Assembly (NCBI GenBank): GCA_020633235.1
Contig: JACKEA010000001.1
Location: 682,001-746,000 of the forward strand
DNA length: 64,000 bases
Direction of reading: 5' to 3'
Source of the DNA: Polyangiaceae bacterium
GTDB lineage: Bacteria > Myxococcota_A > Polyangia > Polyangiales > Polyangiaceae
Below, in pieces: positions 24,708 to 34,650 of the stretch (the stretch's first letter is position 1; every line of letters starts with the position of its first letter). Position numbers and translations under genes: made by a program. Below the pieces are notes generated by a model. The model saw nothing but the letters and a program-made list of their open reading frames with translations, had not been told where the DNA came from and did not search any database.

Positions 24708-25532
24708 ATGACAACTACGATCATCTCAGGAGACCAACAGAGCGTCGTTCAGGATGGCCCCCTCCGCTACCACGCCGCCGCCGACACCACAGTGTACGCC
24801 GTCACCTTGAAGGGTCGCTACAAGCTGTTCCGGATCCTCTTCGGCAAGGATGGCAGCATCTACATTCCGTTCCCGTACTTGGATACGAAGCGCGGCGTCC
24901 TTTCCGCAGTCGACCCGGCGATCCAGCCCAACCCGAAGAAGCTCGACCTCAAGCGTGATGGCGTCGTCGTTACCGAGGACGTGAAGTTCTCGCACCACAC
25001 GTCCGGCATCGTGCAGTTCTCCAAGTCGGGCGGGCAAGACCTGCTTCCGCGGCGAAGGTCGTTTCGCCTCGACGGCCCCATCGGTCGGATATTCGACCTG
25101 CACGTCTACTGGATCGACGGCTTCAAGCAGCTCGCTCTGAAGAAGAACAAGAGGACGCTGCTGCTCCCCTTCGATCTACGTGACAAGGAACGTACCAGCC
25201 TCCGCATCTCTGGCGAGTGGCGGCGAAAACGGGACATCGTCGACAACCTTGAGCCAGGTGGGCGGTGGCTCGGACCAAGGGTTTCGGCAGTCGAGCGCAA
25301 GACGGGCCGCGAGCGGCACTTCCTGCTCCTGGGCCAGCCGTCGAGCCGCCCTTTGATCGATCATGTGCTCATGCTTTCTGCTGAAGACGTGCAGCACGCG
25401 GACGGCGCGGTTTCGCCGACGATGATCTTCATGGGGGGCTGGGACCACCACGAGGGCACCCCGCCTGCGACGCCGAAGATGCTCTCCTTTATGTACCCCG
25501 TCCGCGCTGAGGCGTCGTCGGACAGCGCCTAG
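24708..25532 (+). CDS. Unknown protein, 274 aa
   Basis: The all-beta-looking soluble protein contains VKFSHHTSGIVQFSKSGG, GRIFDLHVYWIDGF and a late MIFMGGWDHHEG. I recognise no family function; KFSHHxSG occurs in uncharacterised bacterial proteins. The ATG at 24708 has GAGG 6 nt upstream, a good ribosome binding site. It is a single gene divergent from the PIN gene, with 127 bp between them. Confidence 0.75.
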   Translation: MTTTIISGDQQSVVQDGPLRYHAAADTTVYAVTLKGRYKLFRILFGKDGSIYIPFPYLDTKRGVLSAVDPAIQPNPKKLDLKRDGVVVTEDVKFSHHTSGIVQFSKSGGQDLLPRRRSFRLDGPIGRIFDLHVYWIDGFKQLALKKNKRTLLLPFDLRDKERTSLRISGEWRRKRDIVDNLEPGGRWLGPRVSAVERKTGRERHFLLLGQPSSRPLIDHVLMLSAEDVQHADGAVSPTMIFMGGWDHHEGTPPATPKMLSFMYPVRAEASSDSA

Positions 25533-25567
25533 GTTCACTTCCAGATCGGCAGCGGCGTAGAACCCCC

Positions 25568-25825
25568 ATGCCCCGACGCCGCCGCCCCCCAAACCCGTTC
25601 CTCGACTCCCCGATGGCAGTCACGACCGACGGCACCATCGTCGCCAACGTCACCCACGTCCTTGGCGAAGTCGGTGACGATCCCAAGGAACTGCTCGCCG
25701 AGGCTCTCGCAGCCGGCCGGCAGGTCTTCCTGGGTGTTGCTCTCACCGCGTCCGAGGTCCATCACGCCAAGGGGCGTCTCGACGACGCCGCGGCTGAGAT
25801 CGTGGCGACGGTGACGCGGTGGTGA
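25568..25825 (+). CDS. Small unknown protein, 85 aa
   Basis: The 85-aa product begins MPRRRRPPNPFLDSPM and then has a helical stretch (LGEVGDDPKELLAEALAAGRQVF). It starts 35 bp after the gene ending at 25532 and is convergent with the XRE gene at 25826, leaving no gap. Codon bias supports coding, but no family is recognised. Confidence 0.5.
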   Translation: MPRRRRPPNPFLDSPMAVTTDGTIVANVTHVLGEVGDDPKELLAEALAAGRQVFLGVALTASEVHHAKGRLDDAAAEIVATVTRW

Positions 25826-26125
25826 TCAGTGCCTCGGCTTCTTGGGCTTCCTGCCTCTCGGCGGCGGCTGCGCTTTGCGTGCCGAGAGCGGCGGATCGCT
25901 CGGTCGGGCGCCGGGGACGCTGGCGAGATCGGCGACGGTGACCCCGAGGATGTCCGCCAGCTCCAGAAGAAGCCGAAGAGTCGGGTTGCGCTCGCCTCTC
26001 TCCATCTCCTGGTAATAGCGGAGCGTCACCCCCTGAGCGGCCACATCCTCCTGCGTCCACCCCTTCAGCCAACGAGCCTTCCGCAGGTTGGCTCCGAGCT
26101 TCTTGGCGAAGGAGGTGTGGTCCAC
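25826..26125 (-). CDS. XRE-family transcriptional regulator
   Basis: The 99-aa protein has a Cro/C1 HTH spanning residues 6-64 (FAKKLGANLRKARWLKGWTQEDVAAQGVTLRYYQEMERGERNPTLRLLLELADILGV in pattern). A basic Pro-rich tail follows. The GTG start at 26125 is in the sequence CGAGGTGG. It probably controls its own promoter through the inverted repeats at 26146-26175, and perhaps the divergent lipoprotein gene. Confidence 0.9.
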   Translation of the reverse strand: MDHTSFAKKLGANLRKARWLKGWTQEDVAAQGVTLRYYQEMERGERNPTLRLLLELADILGVTVADLASVPGARPSDPPLSARKAQPPPRGRKPKKPRH

Positions 26126-26145
26126 CTCGATGGTGTCGCAAAGCT

Positions 26146-26175
26146 ACCCACGTTATTGGAGCCCACTACAGTGGG
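26146..26175. promoter_or_regulatory. Operator-like repeats between XRE and lipoprotein genes
   Basis: CCCACT-AC-AGTGGG at 26162-26175 is a perfect inverted repeat, and a half-site ACCCAC lies at 26146-26151. The position between two divergent genes, close to the XRE start, suggests the regulator's own operator. Confidence 0.55.
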
Positions 26176-26261
26176 TATTTGTTCGTTGACCGGAGTGGCC
26201 GGGCTCACAAACCTGCGCCAAGCGAAGGTGCCGACGGGCACGCACCACCATGGGGGATGCC

Positions 26262-27051
26262 ATGACGAAGCAAGCTCTACCTGCGACCACCTGGCGACTT
26301 GTCCTTGCCCTTGGAACCCTCGTTGTAGGGGCCTGCAACAGCGGGCCCTCCGATGGCGAGATCACCGCCGCGGTTTCAGAGGTCGCCGTCAAGAGCAGGG
26401 GCCTCAACCCCCTGACCGGCAAGGACTCTTCGGACTGTGGGGTCATGCACGGCAAGATCACCGAGGTGACCAAGGTCGAGGTGACCGAACGTGGGGCCCA
26501 CAACGAGAAGGATGGCTACTGGCCGGCGAAGCTCAGGTTGTCCGGAAAGTGCGAGGCCCAGAAGCCCAACTGCGGCAGCAGTAAGAACCAGCCATGCCCG
26601 CCCGAGCCGGCGACCTTCGAGGGGGTCGAGCTGGAGGTACGCCTCAAGAAGAGTGACTCCGGGAAGTGGAGCGTTGCAGAGGTCGTTGGCGGAGACGCCG
26701 CGCCGGTGGCCCCAAACGCTCGTGTGGCGGCCTCCAGCGTCGAGCCGCCGAGCCTCAGCATCGACCCGAAAGCCGTCACAGAGGTCGTGCTCACGGTGAA
26801 GGGTGCCGCGCCTGTGACGCTGAAGAAGGACGGCAGCACCTGGAAGGCCAACGACGCTGAGGCCAACCAGGCGAACGTCGCCACGCTCATCGACCACCTG
26901 GGTAAGCTCAAGACAGCCGATGTGATCGCTGGCGAGGCTGGTGACGACGAACTGGCGAAGTACGAACTCGATGACGAGCACGCGGCTCACGTGGTCGTGC
27001 GTCCACTATGCGATGGACGAGGCCAAGCTGAGGCTGGGGGATATGCCGTAG
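26262..27051 (+). pseudogene. Lipoprotein with DUF4340-like domain, probably truncated
   Basis: The N-terminus is a signal peptide with lipobox VVGAC, and the ATG at 26262 has GGGGG 7 nt upstream. A polar domain with four Cys follows. The final part, LKKDGSTWKANDAEANQANVATLIDHLGKLKTADVIAGEAGDDELAKYEL in pattern, matches the repeat unit of DUF4340 proteins. The frame then degrades near 27000. A +1 frame gives a plausible tail ending at TAG 27049, while the zero frame stays open into sequence antisense to the ATPase gene. So the gene is truncated or frameshifted; the DUF4340 module is incomplete. Confidence 0.6.
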
Positions 27052-27101
27052 GACAGGTAGTGGCGTCGGTCGCCGCCGTGCATGTGATGGCACACGAGCG
27101 G

Positions 27102-29381
27102 TCAGGCGCCTTGTACCAGGTCAATGGCCCGCTTCACGTAGGTCGTCAGCTCGGACTCAGACGGCGGTGCAGGAACCGACCCACCGCCGTGCATGAACCG
27201 CCGCCCGAACTCGTTGATGTCTTCAAGGTCCTGGACCCTGGACTTGAACGCTCCGGGCCCATCGCTTCCCGGCGCATCCTTGATCTTCCGAATGCAGTCA
27301 CCAAGGGTCATCAAGCCCTGGAAGTCGCCGGGGTACTTGTGGCGCACGTAGTCCTCGACATAGGGCCTCACCCTGGAGGCCACGCCGGTGAGGTCGCTCT
27401 TGGTCGGCACGCCTTCGGCAAGGAACGACTTGAGCAAGAAGTAGTCGCGGTACGCTTGGGAGGCGCAGTGTTCCTCGATGTCCCATGCCTTCATGTGGTG
27501 TGAATCGGCCCGGCCGACAATGTGCAGCGTCTTCGCTCCACGCTCGTCGTCGTACATGCTCTTCAGAAAGAAGGCGTCGTGCGAGAGAACGATGACCTGC
27601 GCCGCCTTGCTTGCCGTTCGTCGGATCTCTTGCTGTGTGCAACTTGAGCGGAAGCAATCCAAGCTCGACAACGGGTCGTCGAAGACCACCAGCTTCTTGT
27701 CGAGATCGGTGTCTCGGTCGAGTCGTGCGAGGAAGAAGGCGAGGGCGAGCGTGCTCCGGTCACCGCTGCTGAGCGCGGTCCGGAAACACGTGCCCTGCTT
27801 GGTGCGAGAGTCGCCCAGATCAACGGCCACGTCGCGGATGGCGATTTGATAGGTGGAAGACGCCTTGCCCCCTGGAAACGATGGTTTCGTGCCCGTCATC
27901 CGAAACGATGCCCCAAAGCGTTCGAGGAAGCCGTTGATCGTCGCCTCGTACTGCTGAAGCACGCTCCCGGACTGGGCCTCTAGCTCGTTCTTGGCTTCGT
28001 CCTTGTCGGCGGCGAGTCGCACCTTCTTCGCTCGAAGCGCAACGAGTTCATCGCAGAGCCCTTGGACTTTGGGGTCATGCCGGATCTCGATGTTGCGGAG
28101 CCGGCGAAGCTCTTGCTCGACCGCCGTGTCGTCAGTAGACGCTGCGTCCCGCTTGAGCTGGGAGATGGTGTCATTGGCCACCTGCACCTTGTCGTTGGCT
28201 TTGCGAACGTCGGTCGCCGCATCCTCGTAGTCCCGCAGAGCGGCCTCCACGTCGGTCAGGTCACCCGAACTCTGGGTCGGGTTCGCTAACTTCTCCTTGA
28301 GCTTCTCTCCGACGACGGCCACGAGATGCCGCCACGATTTCTCAAGCCGACCGAGTGACAGCTTGGCGGCGCTGAGATCCGACAGGTCAGCCCAGGCTTC
28401 CACCGTGGCATCGTTCTCCAACGCGACTTGTTGGACATGTGCCCAAGCCCGATCCCCGAACTCCTGTTCGAGCCGATTCTTGGCCTGCTGGAGCTGGACG
28501 ACCTTCTCGTTGTACGTGTCCGAGAAGTAGGCTGAGAAGCCCTGGACCAGTTCCACATCACTCGTGTCTTGCCCGCAGAAGGGGCAGTCTCCTTCCCCGC
28601 CGTAGCTTAGCCCTTGGCGTATCCAGCCCTCGGCACCGGCGCCGAGACGGTTTTGGAGATGGGCCTTCACCGCCGCGAAGGCTTCGACGGCTACTTGCTG
28701 CACCTCCGTCTTCAATAGGTCGAGCACACCCCGTGGTGACTGCGGAACCGACAGCGCGTCGAGCCCCTTGCGGCCGACAATCTTCTTCGAGTTCCTACTC
28801 GCGTTGAGCTTCGTCGTGGCGGCGCTGATCTTGTTCGCGACATCCGGATCCTGCTGAAGCTCAAGGAACCGATCTCTGGTGAACGGTCCCTGCATGTAGT
28901 CGTCAATCGCCTGCTCCGCGGCACGTATGTCGCGGGCAACGCCTCGCCCCTCCGAGTCGATGTCGTCGATCTTGTTCCTGAGAGCCACTCCCGCGGCTCC
29001 GACGACCACTTCGTACAGGTTCCTACGGTGCTCGCTGTCCACCGCGTCACCGGCGAAGACGTTCTCTCTCACGAACGTGGCGTCGAAAATCTCGATGTTC
29101 CCGTTGGTCTCACTCCACGCCCCGTCGCGGAACTTCGCAACCGAGCCCGATCCAAGGAGCAGGTCGACGCCTTGCTTGCCAGTGGCACCAAGCGTGGCCC
29201 GCTCCGAGAGATAGGCGGCCTCTCCTGTCTTCAGGGAGCGGATGAGTCCCGCGATCGTCGTCTTTCCGTAGCCATTCTCGGCGTAGATGAGGGTGATCTC
29301 CTTCAGCTCAACGTCGCCGTCTGGAGACAGCTTGGAGAACCTTCCGACGTTGGCGATCCTGACGAACTTCTTGATGATCAA
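27102..29381 (-). CDS. RloC/PrrC-like AAA_13 ATPase, candidate anticodon nuclease
   Basis: The 759-aa ABC-type ATPase has Walker A AENGYGKT (34-41), a long coiled-coil insertion with a zinc-hook CPFCG (Cys266, Cys269), ABC signature LSSGD (537-541), Walker B LVVFDDP with LSSLD (565-575) and the H-loop LSHD. The C-terminal domain has Arg672-x3-Glu676 and a later His731 (RRFMHGG), resembling the Arg/Glu/His triad described for PrrC and RloC anticodon nucleases. RloC proteins are linked to type I restriction loci and combine a zinc hook with the nuclease. Here the gene is last in the hsd operon, 18 bp after the metallopeptidase. Nuclease activity is inferred. Confidence 0.85.
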   Translation of the reverse strand: MIIKKFVRIANVGRFSKLSPDGDVELKEITLIYAENGYGKTTIAGLIRSLKTGEAAYLSERATLGATGKQGVDLLLGSGSVAKFRDGAWSETNGNIEIFDATFVRENVFAGDAVDSEHRRNLYEVVVGAAGVALRNKIDDIDSEGRGVARDIRAAEQAIDDYMQGPFTRDRFLELQQDPDVANKISAATTKLNASRNSKKIVGRKGLDALSVPQSPRGVLDLLKTEVQQVAVEAFAAVKAHLQNRLGAGAEGWIRQGLSYGGEGDCPFCGQDTSDVELVQGFSAYFSDTYNEKVVQLQQAKNRLEQEFGDRAWAHVQQVALENDATVEAWADLSDLSAAKLSLGRLEKSWRHLVAVVGEKLKEKLANPTQSSGDLTDVEAALRDYEDAATDVRKANDKVQVANDTISQLKRDAASTDDTAVEQELRRLRNIEIRHDPKVQGLCDELVALRAKKVRLAADKDEAKNELEAQSGSVLQQYEATINGFLERFGASFRMTGTKPSFPGGKASSTYQIAIRDVAVDLGDSRTKQGTCFRTALSSGDRSTLALAFFLARLDRDTDLDKKLVVFDDPLSSLDCFRSSCTQQEIRRTASKAAQVIVLSHDAFFLKSMYDDERGAKTLHIVGRADSHHMKAWDIEEHCASQAYRDYFLLKSFLAEGVPTKSDLTGVASRVRPYVEDYVRHKYPGDFQGLMTLGDCIRKIKDAPGSDGPGAFKSRVQDLEDINEFGRRFMHGGGSVPAPPSESELTTYVKRAIDLVQGA

Positions 29382-29399
29382 CTTTGCTTCCCCCTCAAC

Positions 29400-30095
29400 C
29401 TACACCCCCATCGCCTCCTGGGCGTTCTCTGCGAGCCACTGCTTCCTTGCTGCGAAGTCGGGCATCGCCCGCTCCACTCGAAGCCAGAACTCGGGCGTGT
29501 GGTGCGGCTCGTGCAGGTGGGCCAGCTCGTGGACGACGATGTACTCGATGATCCGCGGCGGCAGCAGGATGGTCCGCCAGTGGAAGTTGAGGGTCGCGTC
29601 CTTCCCGCACGACCCCCAGCGGAAGCCTAGGTCCTTCACCACGACCTTGCCGGGCTCTACGCCGACACGGCCTGCAAGGCGTCCCACTCGTTGCGGCAGC
29701 CAGGCGAGGGCGTGCTCCGCGTACCAGGCGACCATCGCCGCTCGGCCGGTTGCCGCAACCCCCCGACGCATCTTGAATCGCCCTCGGTCGAGCTTCACCG
29801 GAACGTCCTGGCGGTCGACGAGGAGGAGTCGGTAGCCGCGGCCTAGGTAGGGAAACCCCTCGCCGCTGACGTACTCCTTCGTGGGGGCGTCCTTGAGCAA
29901 CGCCTCCTTCTCCGCGAGCTTCGTGTAGATCCAGAACCGCTTCTCCCGGACGAAGCCTTCCATCTTCTTGAGCGGGCACGTCTCGGGCGCGGAGAGGACC
30001 AGCTCTCCGCCGCGGTCGACGGTGATCTGGACCGTCTGCCGACGCGGGCTGCGGCGGACCTCAAAGTGCAGGTCATCGACGACCAGGGAGTCCAT
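29400..30095 (-). CDS. YgjP/DUF45-type metallopeptidase
   Basis: The 231-aa protein has a zinc-protease motif HELAH (in VVHELAHLHEPHHTPEFW) with the downstream His and Trp typical of the YgjP/DUF45 (M48-like) family. It also has GFRWGSCGKDATLNFHWRTILLP, the other conserved block. It is soluble. Its ATG overlaps the hsdR stop codon (TGATG), so it is translationally coupled. Members of this family are frequent passengers of type I restriction operons, but their role there is unknown. Confidence 0.93.
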   Translation of the reverse strand: MDSLVVDDLHFEVRRSPRRQTVQITVDRGGELVLSAPETCPLKKMEGFVREKRFWIYTKLAEKEALLKDAPTKEYVSGEGFPYLGRGYRLLLVDRQDVPVKLDRGRFKMRRGVAATGRAAMVAWYAEHALAWLPQRVGRLAGRVGVEPGKVVVKDLGFRWGSCGKDATLNFHWRTILLPPRIIEYIVVHELAHLHEPHHTPEFWLRVERAMPDFAARKQWLAENAQEAMGV

Positions 30096-33000
30096 CACGT
30101 CACCAGCTTGTTGTGGTTCGCCTTCGCCAGCTCCAAGAGCCGGTCGGCCACGGTGTCGGCGTTGTCGAAGTCGACGATCTCGTGGTCGGTTAGGAACACG
30201 AAGAGCTGGCCGTGCAGCTCCTCCTGGCGGACCGAGTTCTTGAGGAAGCCGACGACGTTGACGCTTTGGCGGATGTTCTCGACCAGCTCCTTGGTCTTGT
30301 CGGCGAGCCACTTGATGTCGGCGCCCGATACGGGGGCCTCCTTCTCTCGCTCCTCCTTCAGCACGTCGAAGAACGGGGCTTCGACTTGGGGGTCGAGTCC
30401 GAGCCCAACGTCCTTCTTCCTGCCGCCAACGACCTCTTGGACGAACGGCTTGAGGGCAAGGGCTAGCTGCTCCCAGTCCTCGCCGAACTTGGCGATGATC
30501 TCATCGAGGCGTTCGGAGAGCTTCGTGTAGTGGACGGGATCTTCGTCGAGCTTCTTCTTGATGTGGTGCCTGGCTGCGTGCTCCATCTCCGACGCCTTGG
30601 CCCTGGGGGAGACTTGTTTGTCGACGTGGCCATCAAACGAAGCGTCGGTGATCGCGATCGGCGGGATCTTGGGGTCGATGCCGAGCGAGATGACGTGCTC
30701 GTCGATGAGGCGCTGGACCTTGCGGCCGACGGCCTTTCCTAGGGGTGGGAGTCCGTCGCGGTAGAGCTTCTGGGCTCGCGTGTAGATTTCGCCGAAGAGG
30801 GCGGCGTCGTTCACGAACGGGAGTGCCTCCGGTCGAGGGAGGACGAGGTCGAGCGTCGCCAGGAACTGCTTCAGCTTCACCGCGAAGACGGCTCGGAGCT
30901 TCTCGTCCTTGAGCAGGTGGATGCACTCCTCGATGTCGTCGTGGGGGTCGACATCGCGGCTGGTGAAGATGGCGAGCACCCGTTGGTGTCGGTCGCGGAG
31001 CTTGGGGATCTCGTCGTTGAGACTGTGGAGGGCCCCCTCGATGTCCTCGTCGGTGTAGGCACTCAGCGCATCCTTGAGGTGGCGGGCGACCCCAAAGTAG
31101 TCGACGACGATGCCAGCGGTCTTGCCATGCCCAGTCCTGTTCACACGGGCGATGGCCTGGAGAAGCTCGGCCTCGCGTATCGAGCGGTCGAGGTACATGA
31201 CCCCCTCGATGGGGGCGTCGAAACCGGTGAGTAGCATCGACTTCACGATCAAGAACGCGAGCGGGTGGCACTTGGTCGGATCATCGTGGAAGAGGGGTCG
31301 CTTGAACTCGCCGTTGGGGCCGGTGCGGAGGGCTATCTTGGTGCCGTCCGTCCACTCCTTCCACTCCGGCGGATCGTTGTTCTCTGGGGAGATGACCGCG
31401 GCGAACTCAAGGGTCTTGAGGACATCTAGGTTTCGCCACGCTCGCACGGCCGCTCGGAGCTTCCGCGGCTTGTCGGCTAGCTCCAGATCGTCGAGAGCCC
31501 TGGTGGCTTCGTCGAGTTCGAGGGCCACTTGCACCAGCTCGTCGCGGGCTTCCTCGAACGCCCCTTGGTAGAGCACGGCGGCTCGCCGGCTGTAGGCCAC
31601 GACTTGGGCCTTGAGGCCGTTCGGCAGGATGTGCTCGACGTAGTGCCGGAGCATGTCCCTCGCCTTGGCGTTCACCAACTTCGGTGCTTCGAGGATGGCG
31701 GCCTTGGTGGCGTACTTCCGCTTGATCGCTTCTAGCTCTTCTTCGGGCCGGTCATCGAACATGTCCTCGAAGAGCTGGTCGAGATCGCGACCGTCGGACA
31801 CGGCCCCCTCGGCGGTGCGACCTTCGTAGAGGATCGGCACGGTCGACCCGTCGGCTTCGGCCTCTTTGATGGTGTACCGATCGATGAACTCTCCAAAGAT
31901 GTCGTGGGTCCGCTTCTTGGCTCCCATGATGATGGGGGTGCCGGTGAAGCCGATGCGGGCGCAGTTGGGCAGAGCCTGCATGAGCTTGGCGTGCAGGGCG
32001 CTCGTGTGAGAGCGGTGGGCCTCGTCAACCATCACGAGGATCGCCTCGTCGTCGTTGAGCTGGCCGAGGTCGCCCACGTCGTCGTCGGCCGAGAGCGAGT
32101 CGAGATCCCGGTCGAGGTACTTCTGGATCATGGCGAACACGAGGCCCGGTCCCTTGGCGGTTAGGAGCTTCTTGACGTGCCCGATGTTGCGGCCGACCTG
32201 CACCGTCTCCCCGGTCAGTGTCGCGGTGTCCGAGAGCTGACTTTGCAGATCCTTACGGTCGGTGATGATCACGACCTTAAAGCGACGCAGTTCGGCGAGC
32301 GACCGCATCTTCTTCACCAGGAACACCATCGTGAGGCTCTTGCCCGACCCTTGGGTGTGCCAAACGATCCCGCCGCGGCGATCGTGCTCGCCATCTTGCT
32401 TCCTGGTCTTGCCCGATGTGAGCCGCTTGACCGCAGCCTGCACGGCTCGAAACTGCTGATACCGGCACACCACCTTGAAGGTCTTGCCGGTGTCCTGCTT
32501 GAAGATCGTGAAGTGTCGGATGATGTCGAGCAGGTGGGCGGGGCGAAGCATCCCCGCGATGAGCCGGTTCTGGCTTGAGAGCTGCTCCTTGTTCAGCTCT
32601 GCCTTCACCTGGTCAAGGGGGACGGGCGCGGTGTCCTTCCATTCCAGGTAGTGCTGGGTGTCGGCTCGGATGGTGCCGACGACCGCCTCGTCGTAGCTCG
32701 TCGCGACGAGGAACTGGTTGGTGAAGAAGAGCTTCTCGTTGCCCTCGTTGTCCTCGACCTCGCCCGCGGCCTTTCGAGCGTTGTGGTAGCGGCGAAGCTG
32801 ATCGATGGCGCTCGGGATGGGCTCCGAGACGGTGGGGCTCTTGCACTCGACCACCACCACCGGGATGCCGTTGATGAAGAGCGTGATGTCGGGGCGGATC
32901 GATCCCTTGGATTGGCCGCCGGGACAGTCGACCTTGAACTGATTGATGGCGGTGAAGACGTTGTTGTCGGGGTTGTCCCAGTCGATGAAGTGAACCGTCT

Positions 33001-33343
33001 GCGGTCTGCCTTGATCCCAGTCGTGCAGGCCCTCCACGGACGTACCTTTGAGCAGCAGCTCGGTCGCTTCCTGGTTGGCTTCCATGAGCCGCTTGCTCGT
33101 GATGCGTTCAAGGGCGGCGGCGGCTTGGGAGGCTCGGGCGTCGTCGAGCCACGGCTTGCCGTCACGAAGGTTGATGCGCTTGAGGGCCTTCTTGAGGTCG
33201 TCGAGGATGAAGACCTCGCGGAAGGTCTCGCGGCCGGTCACGGACGGGTGGTCGAGGCTCCCAGTGATGAGCTTCCAGCCCATCATGGCGAGCTGGTCCA
33301 TGAAGGGCTGCTCGACCTCCAGGAACTCGGGGCCACCGCTCAT
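30095..33343 (-). CDS. hsdR: Type I restriction enzyme, R subunit
   Basis: The 1082-aa motor and nuclease subunit has an N-terminal PD-(D/E)xK site with Asp152 and ExK at Glu166 and Lys168 (VVVVECKSP). The helicase then has Walker A TQGSGKS (330-336), DEAH box VDEAHRSH (440-443) and TGTPI. Later motor motifs include LLTGFDAP and AIARVNR. It cleaves DNA after translocation when the target is unmethylated on both strands. Its start overlaps the hsdS stop by 4 bp (ATGA). Length and motif set are complete, so it should be active. Confidence 0.97.
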   Translation of the reverse strand: MSGGPEFLEVEQPFMDQLAMMGWKLITGSLDHPSVTGRETFREVFILDDLKKALKRINLRDGKPWLDDARASQAAAALERITSKRLMEANQEATELLLKGTSVEGLHDWDQGRPQTVHFIDWDNPDNNVFTAINQFKVDCPGGQSKGSIRPDITLFINGIPVVVVECKSPTVSEPIPSAIDQLRRYHNARKAAGEVEDNEGNEKLFFTNQFLVATSYDEAVVGTIRADTQHYLEWKDTAPVPLDQVKAELNKEQLSSQNRLIAGMLRPAHLLDIIRHFTIFKQDTGKTFKVVCRYQQFRAVQAAVKRLTSGKTRKQDGEHDRRGGIVWHTQGSGKSLTMVFLVKKMRSLAELRRFKVVIITDRKDLQSQLSDTATLTGETVQVGRNIGHVKKLLTAKGPGLVFAMIQKYLDRDLDSLSADDDVGDLGQLNDDEAILVMVDEAHRSHTSALHAKLMQALPNCARIGFTGTPIIMGAKKRTHDIFGEFIDRYTIKEAEADGSTVPILYEGRTAEGAVSDGRDLDQLFEDMFDDRPEEELEAIKRKYATKAAILEAPKLVNAKARDMLRHYVEHILPNGLKAQVVAYSRRAAVLYQGAFEEARDELVQVALELDEATRALDDLELADKPRKLRAAVRAWRNLDVLKTLEFAAVISPENNDPPEWKEWTDGTKIALRTGPNGEFKRPLFHDDPTKCHPLAFLIVKSMLLTGFDAPIEGVMYLDRSIREAELLQAIARVNRTGHGKTAGIVVDYFGVARHLKDALSAYTDEDIEGALHSLNDEIPKLRDRHQRVLAIFTSRDVDPHDDIEECIHLLKDEKLRAVFAVKLKQFLATLDLVLPRPEALPFVNDAALFGEIYTRAQKLYRDGLPPLGKAVGRKVQRLIDEHVISLGIDPKIPPIAITDASFDGHVDKQVSPRAKASEMEHAARHHIKKKLDEDPVHYTKLSERLDEIIAKFGEDWEQLALALKPFVQEVVGGRKKDVGLGLDPQVEAPFFDVLKEEREKEAPVSGADIKWLADKTKELVENIRQSVNVVGFLKNSVRQEELHGQLFVFLTDHEIVDFDNADTVADRLLELAKANHNKLVT

Positions 33344-34650
33344 TCCGCAGCTTCCTCCAGCAGCGGAGTGACGCGAACTCGGCCAGTGAGCAGATCTTCC
33401 ATCAGGCCACTCTTGAGCAGGCGGAGTTTAGATGCCTCGGTCTCCTCTCGTCTCTCACGTTCTGCGATCCCAAAAAGGACATTGGAGACGGCCTCCTGCT
33501 CCGCTCGCGGCGGCATCGGGATGCGGAACGCTCGGAGGAGATCCGTGTTGAGGTTTGGTTGGTCCACGCCTCTTGCTACTCGTGTCCGGAGATTCAGGAT
33601 CTGCGAGAACAAGAAGTAGTAGAGGAAGAGTGGAACCACACCGTCGGAGAGATCCAAGAACGCTGCGATGCCATCATTGGCGCAGCCGCTGAGCTGAAGG
33701 ATCTTGGGCACGCCGCACCCGTAACCACTGTTCGACAACACCACCGTACCGGCGTGGAGATGTCGGCTGAAGCGTGCGCCAAGCTCGGTCAACCTTGTTG
33801 CCGTGCTCGTGAGGTACGGCCAGTCATCACGACTCAATTCACCGACCGTGATCCACGGCGTGTGTGTACCGCCGAAGTATCGTGGGTCCTTTGCCGGTCG
33901 TGGGGTCGAGCCGCGGACAACGTTCGAGAGTTCACCGAGTGGCAGCACCTCCCACCCCTTCGGAATCCGGCCCAGCGGAGAGTCCTTGAACTGCTCGGGG
34001 TGGCGGTCTGGGTCGCGTAGCTCGCCGTTGTCGTCGATGCCTTGGGTGAGCAGATCGTGGAGCAAGCCGTGCTTCACCTGCTTGAGCTTGGCGATGATCT
34101 GCTCGGTGCGGCGGACCGCCTCGTCCACCGTGTCGAGCACCTCGGCGATCTGGCGTTGCTCGGGCAGGGGTGGAAGCGGAACCATCGCGTTTGCCAACCG
34201 TGTGCGAGACAGCTCCACCTGGTTCGTCGAACCGGAGTAGCACTCCGTTTCGAGGAAGGTCTGGCCCCAAGGAGTGCGAAGAACGGCGTTCAACCAGCGG
34301 CCCTCGGTTGTCTCTCGACGAGGGCGCAGGACCGTCACATGGCCGTCGACGACGAAGCCTTCCATGCCTGGAAACACGGATGACCGCCCGATGGTGCCCG
34401 TCCCCGTTGAATTGAGCAGTACGTCGTCCGCTTTCGCCACCAACGCGCCGCTCATGGCTCGCTGCGAGTGGGGGCGTGCCACGGAAGGGTCGAAATCGGT
34501 CGCCGTTATGCACCGTTGACCGATGGCTTTGATCGGGGAGCTGCTCACGTAGCTGGGCGCCCGCCCTCGCGAGATCAGAGTGCAGACCTCGGCCAAGGGC
34601 TCGTGCGACCAGCCAGCTTCGTTTGGAAGCGGAACCAGCGGCTTACGCAT
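33340..34650 (-). CDS. hsdS: Type I restriction enzyme, S (specificity) subunit
   Basis: The 436-aa protein has two target-recognition domains, each followed by a conserved helix. The first half ends with PLPPLPEQRQIAEVLDTVDEAV and a long spacer helix (RRTEQIIAKLKQVKHGLLHDLLTQGI). The second half begins GWEVLPLGELSNVVRGSTP and ends PMPPRAEQEAVSNVL plus another helix. This is the standard layout that gives a bipartite recognition site. The start ATG 34650 overlaps the end of hsdM by 8 bp; the longer open frame upstream is antisense-like. Recognition sequence cannot be read from sequence alone. Confidence 0.95.
   Translation of the reverse strand: MRKPLVPLPNEAGWSHEPLAEVCTLISRGRAPSYVSSSPIKAIGQRCITATDFDPSVARPHSQRAMSGALVAKADDVLLNSTGTGTIGRSSVFPGMEGFVVDGHVTVLRPRRETTEGRWLNAVLRTPWGQTFLETECYSGSTNQVELSRTRLANAMVPLPPLPEQRQIAEVLDTVDEAVRRTEQIIAKLKQVKHGLLHDLLTQGIDDNGELRDPDRHPEQFKDSPLGRIPKGWEVLPLGELSNVVRGSTPRPAKDPRYFGGTHTPWITVGELSRDDWPYLTSTATRLTELGARFSRHLHAGTVVLSNSGYGCGVPKILQLSGCANDGIAAFLDLSDGVVPLFLYYFLFSQILNLRTRVARGVDQPNLNTDLLRAFRIPMPPRAEQEAVSNVLFGIAERERREETEASKLRLLKSGLMEDLLTGRVRVTPLLEEAAE

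Noticed and set aside
27051..27503. Extension of the DUF4340 lipoprotein frame to 27503
   Set aside because: It is antisense to the RloC-like gene, which has strong domain support; the frame is open only by GC bias.
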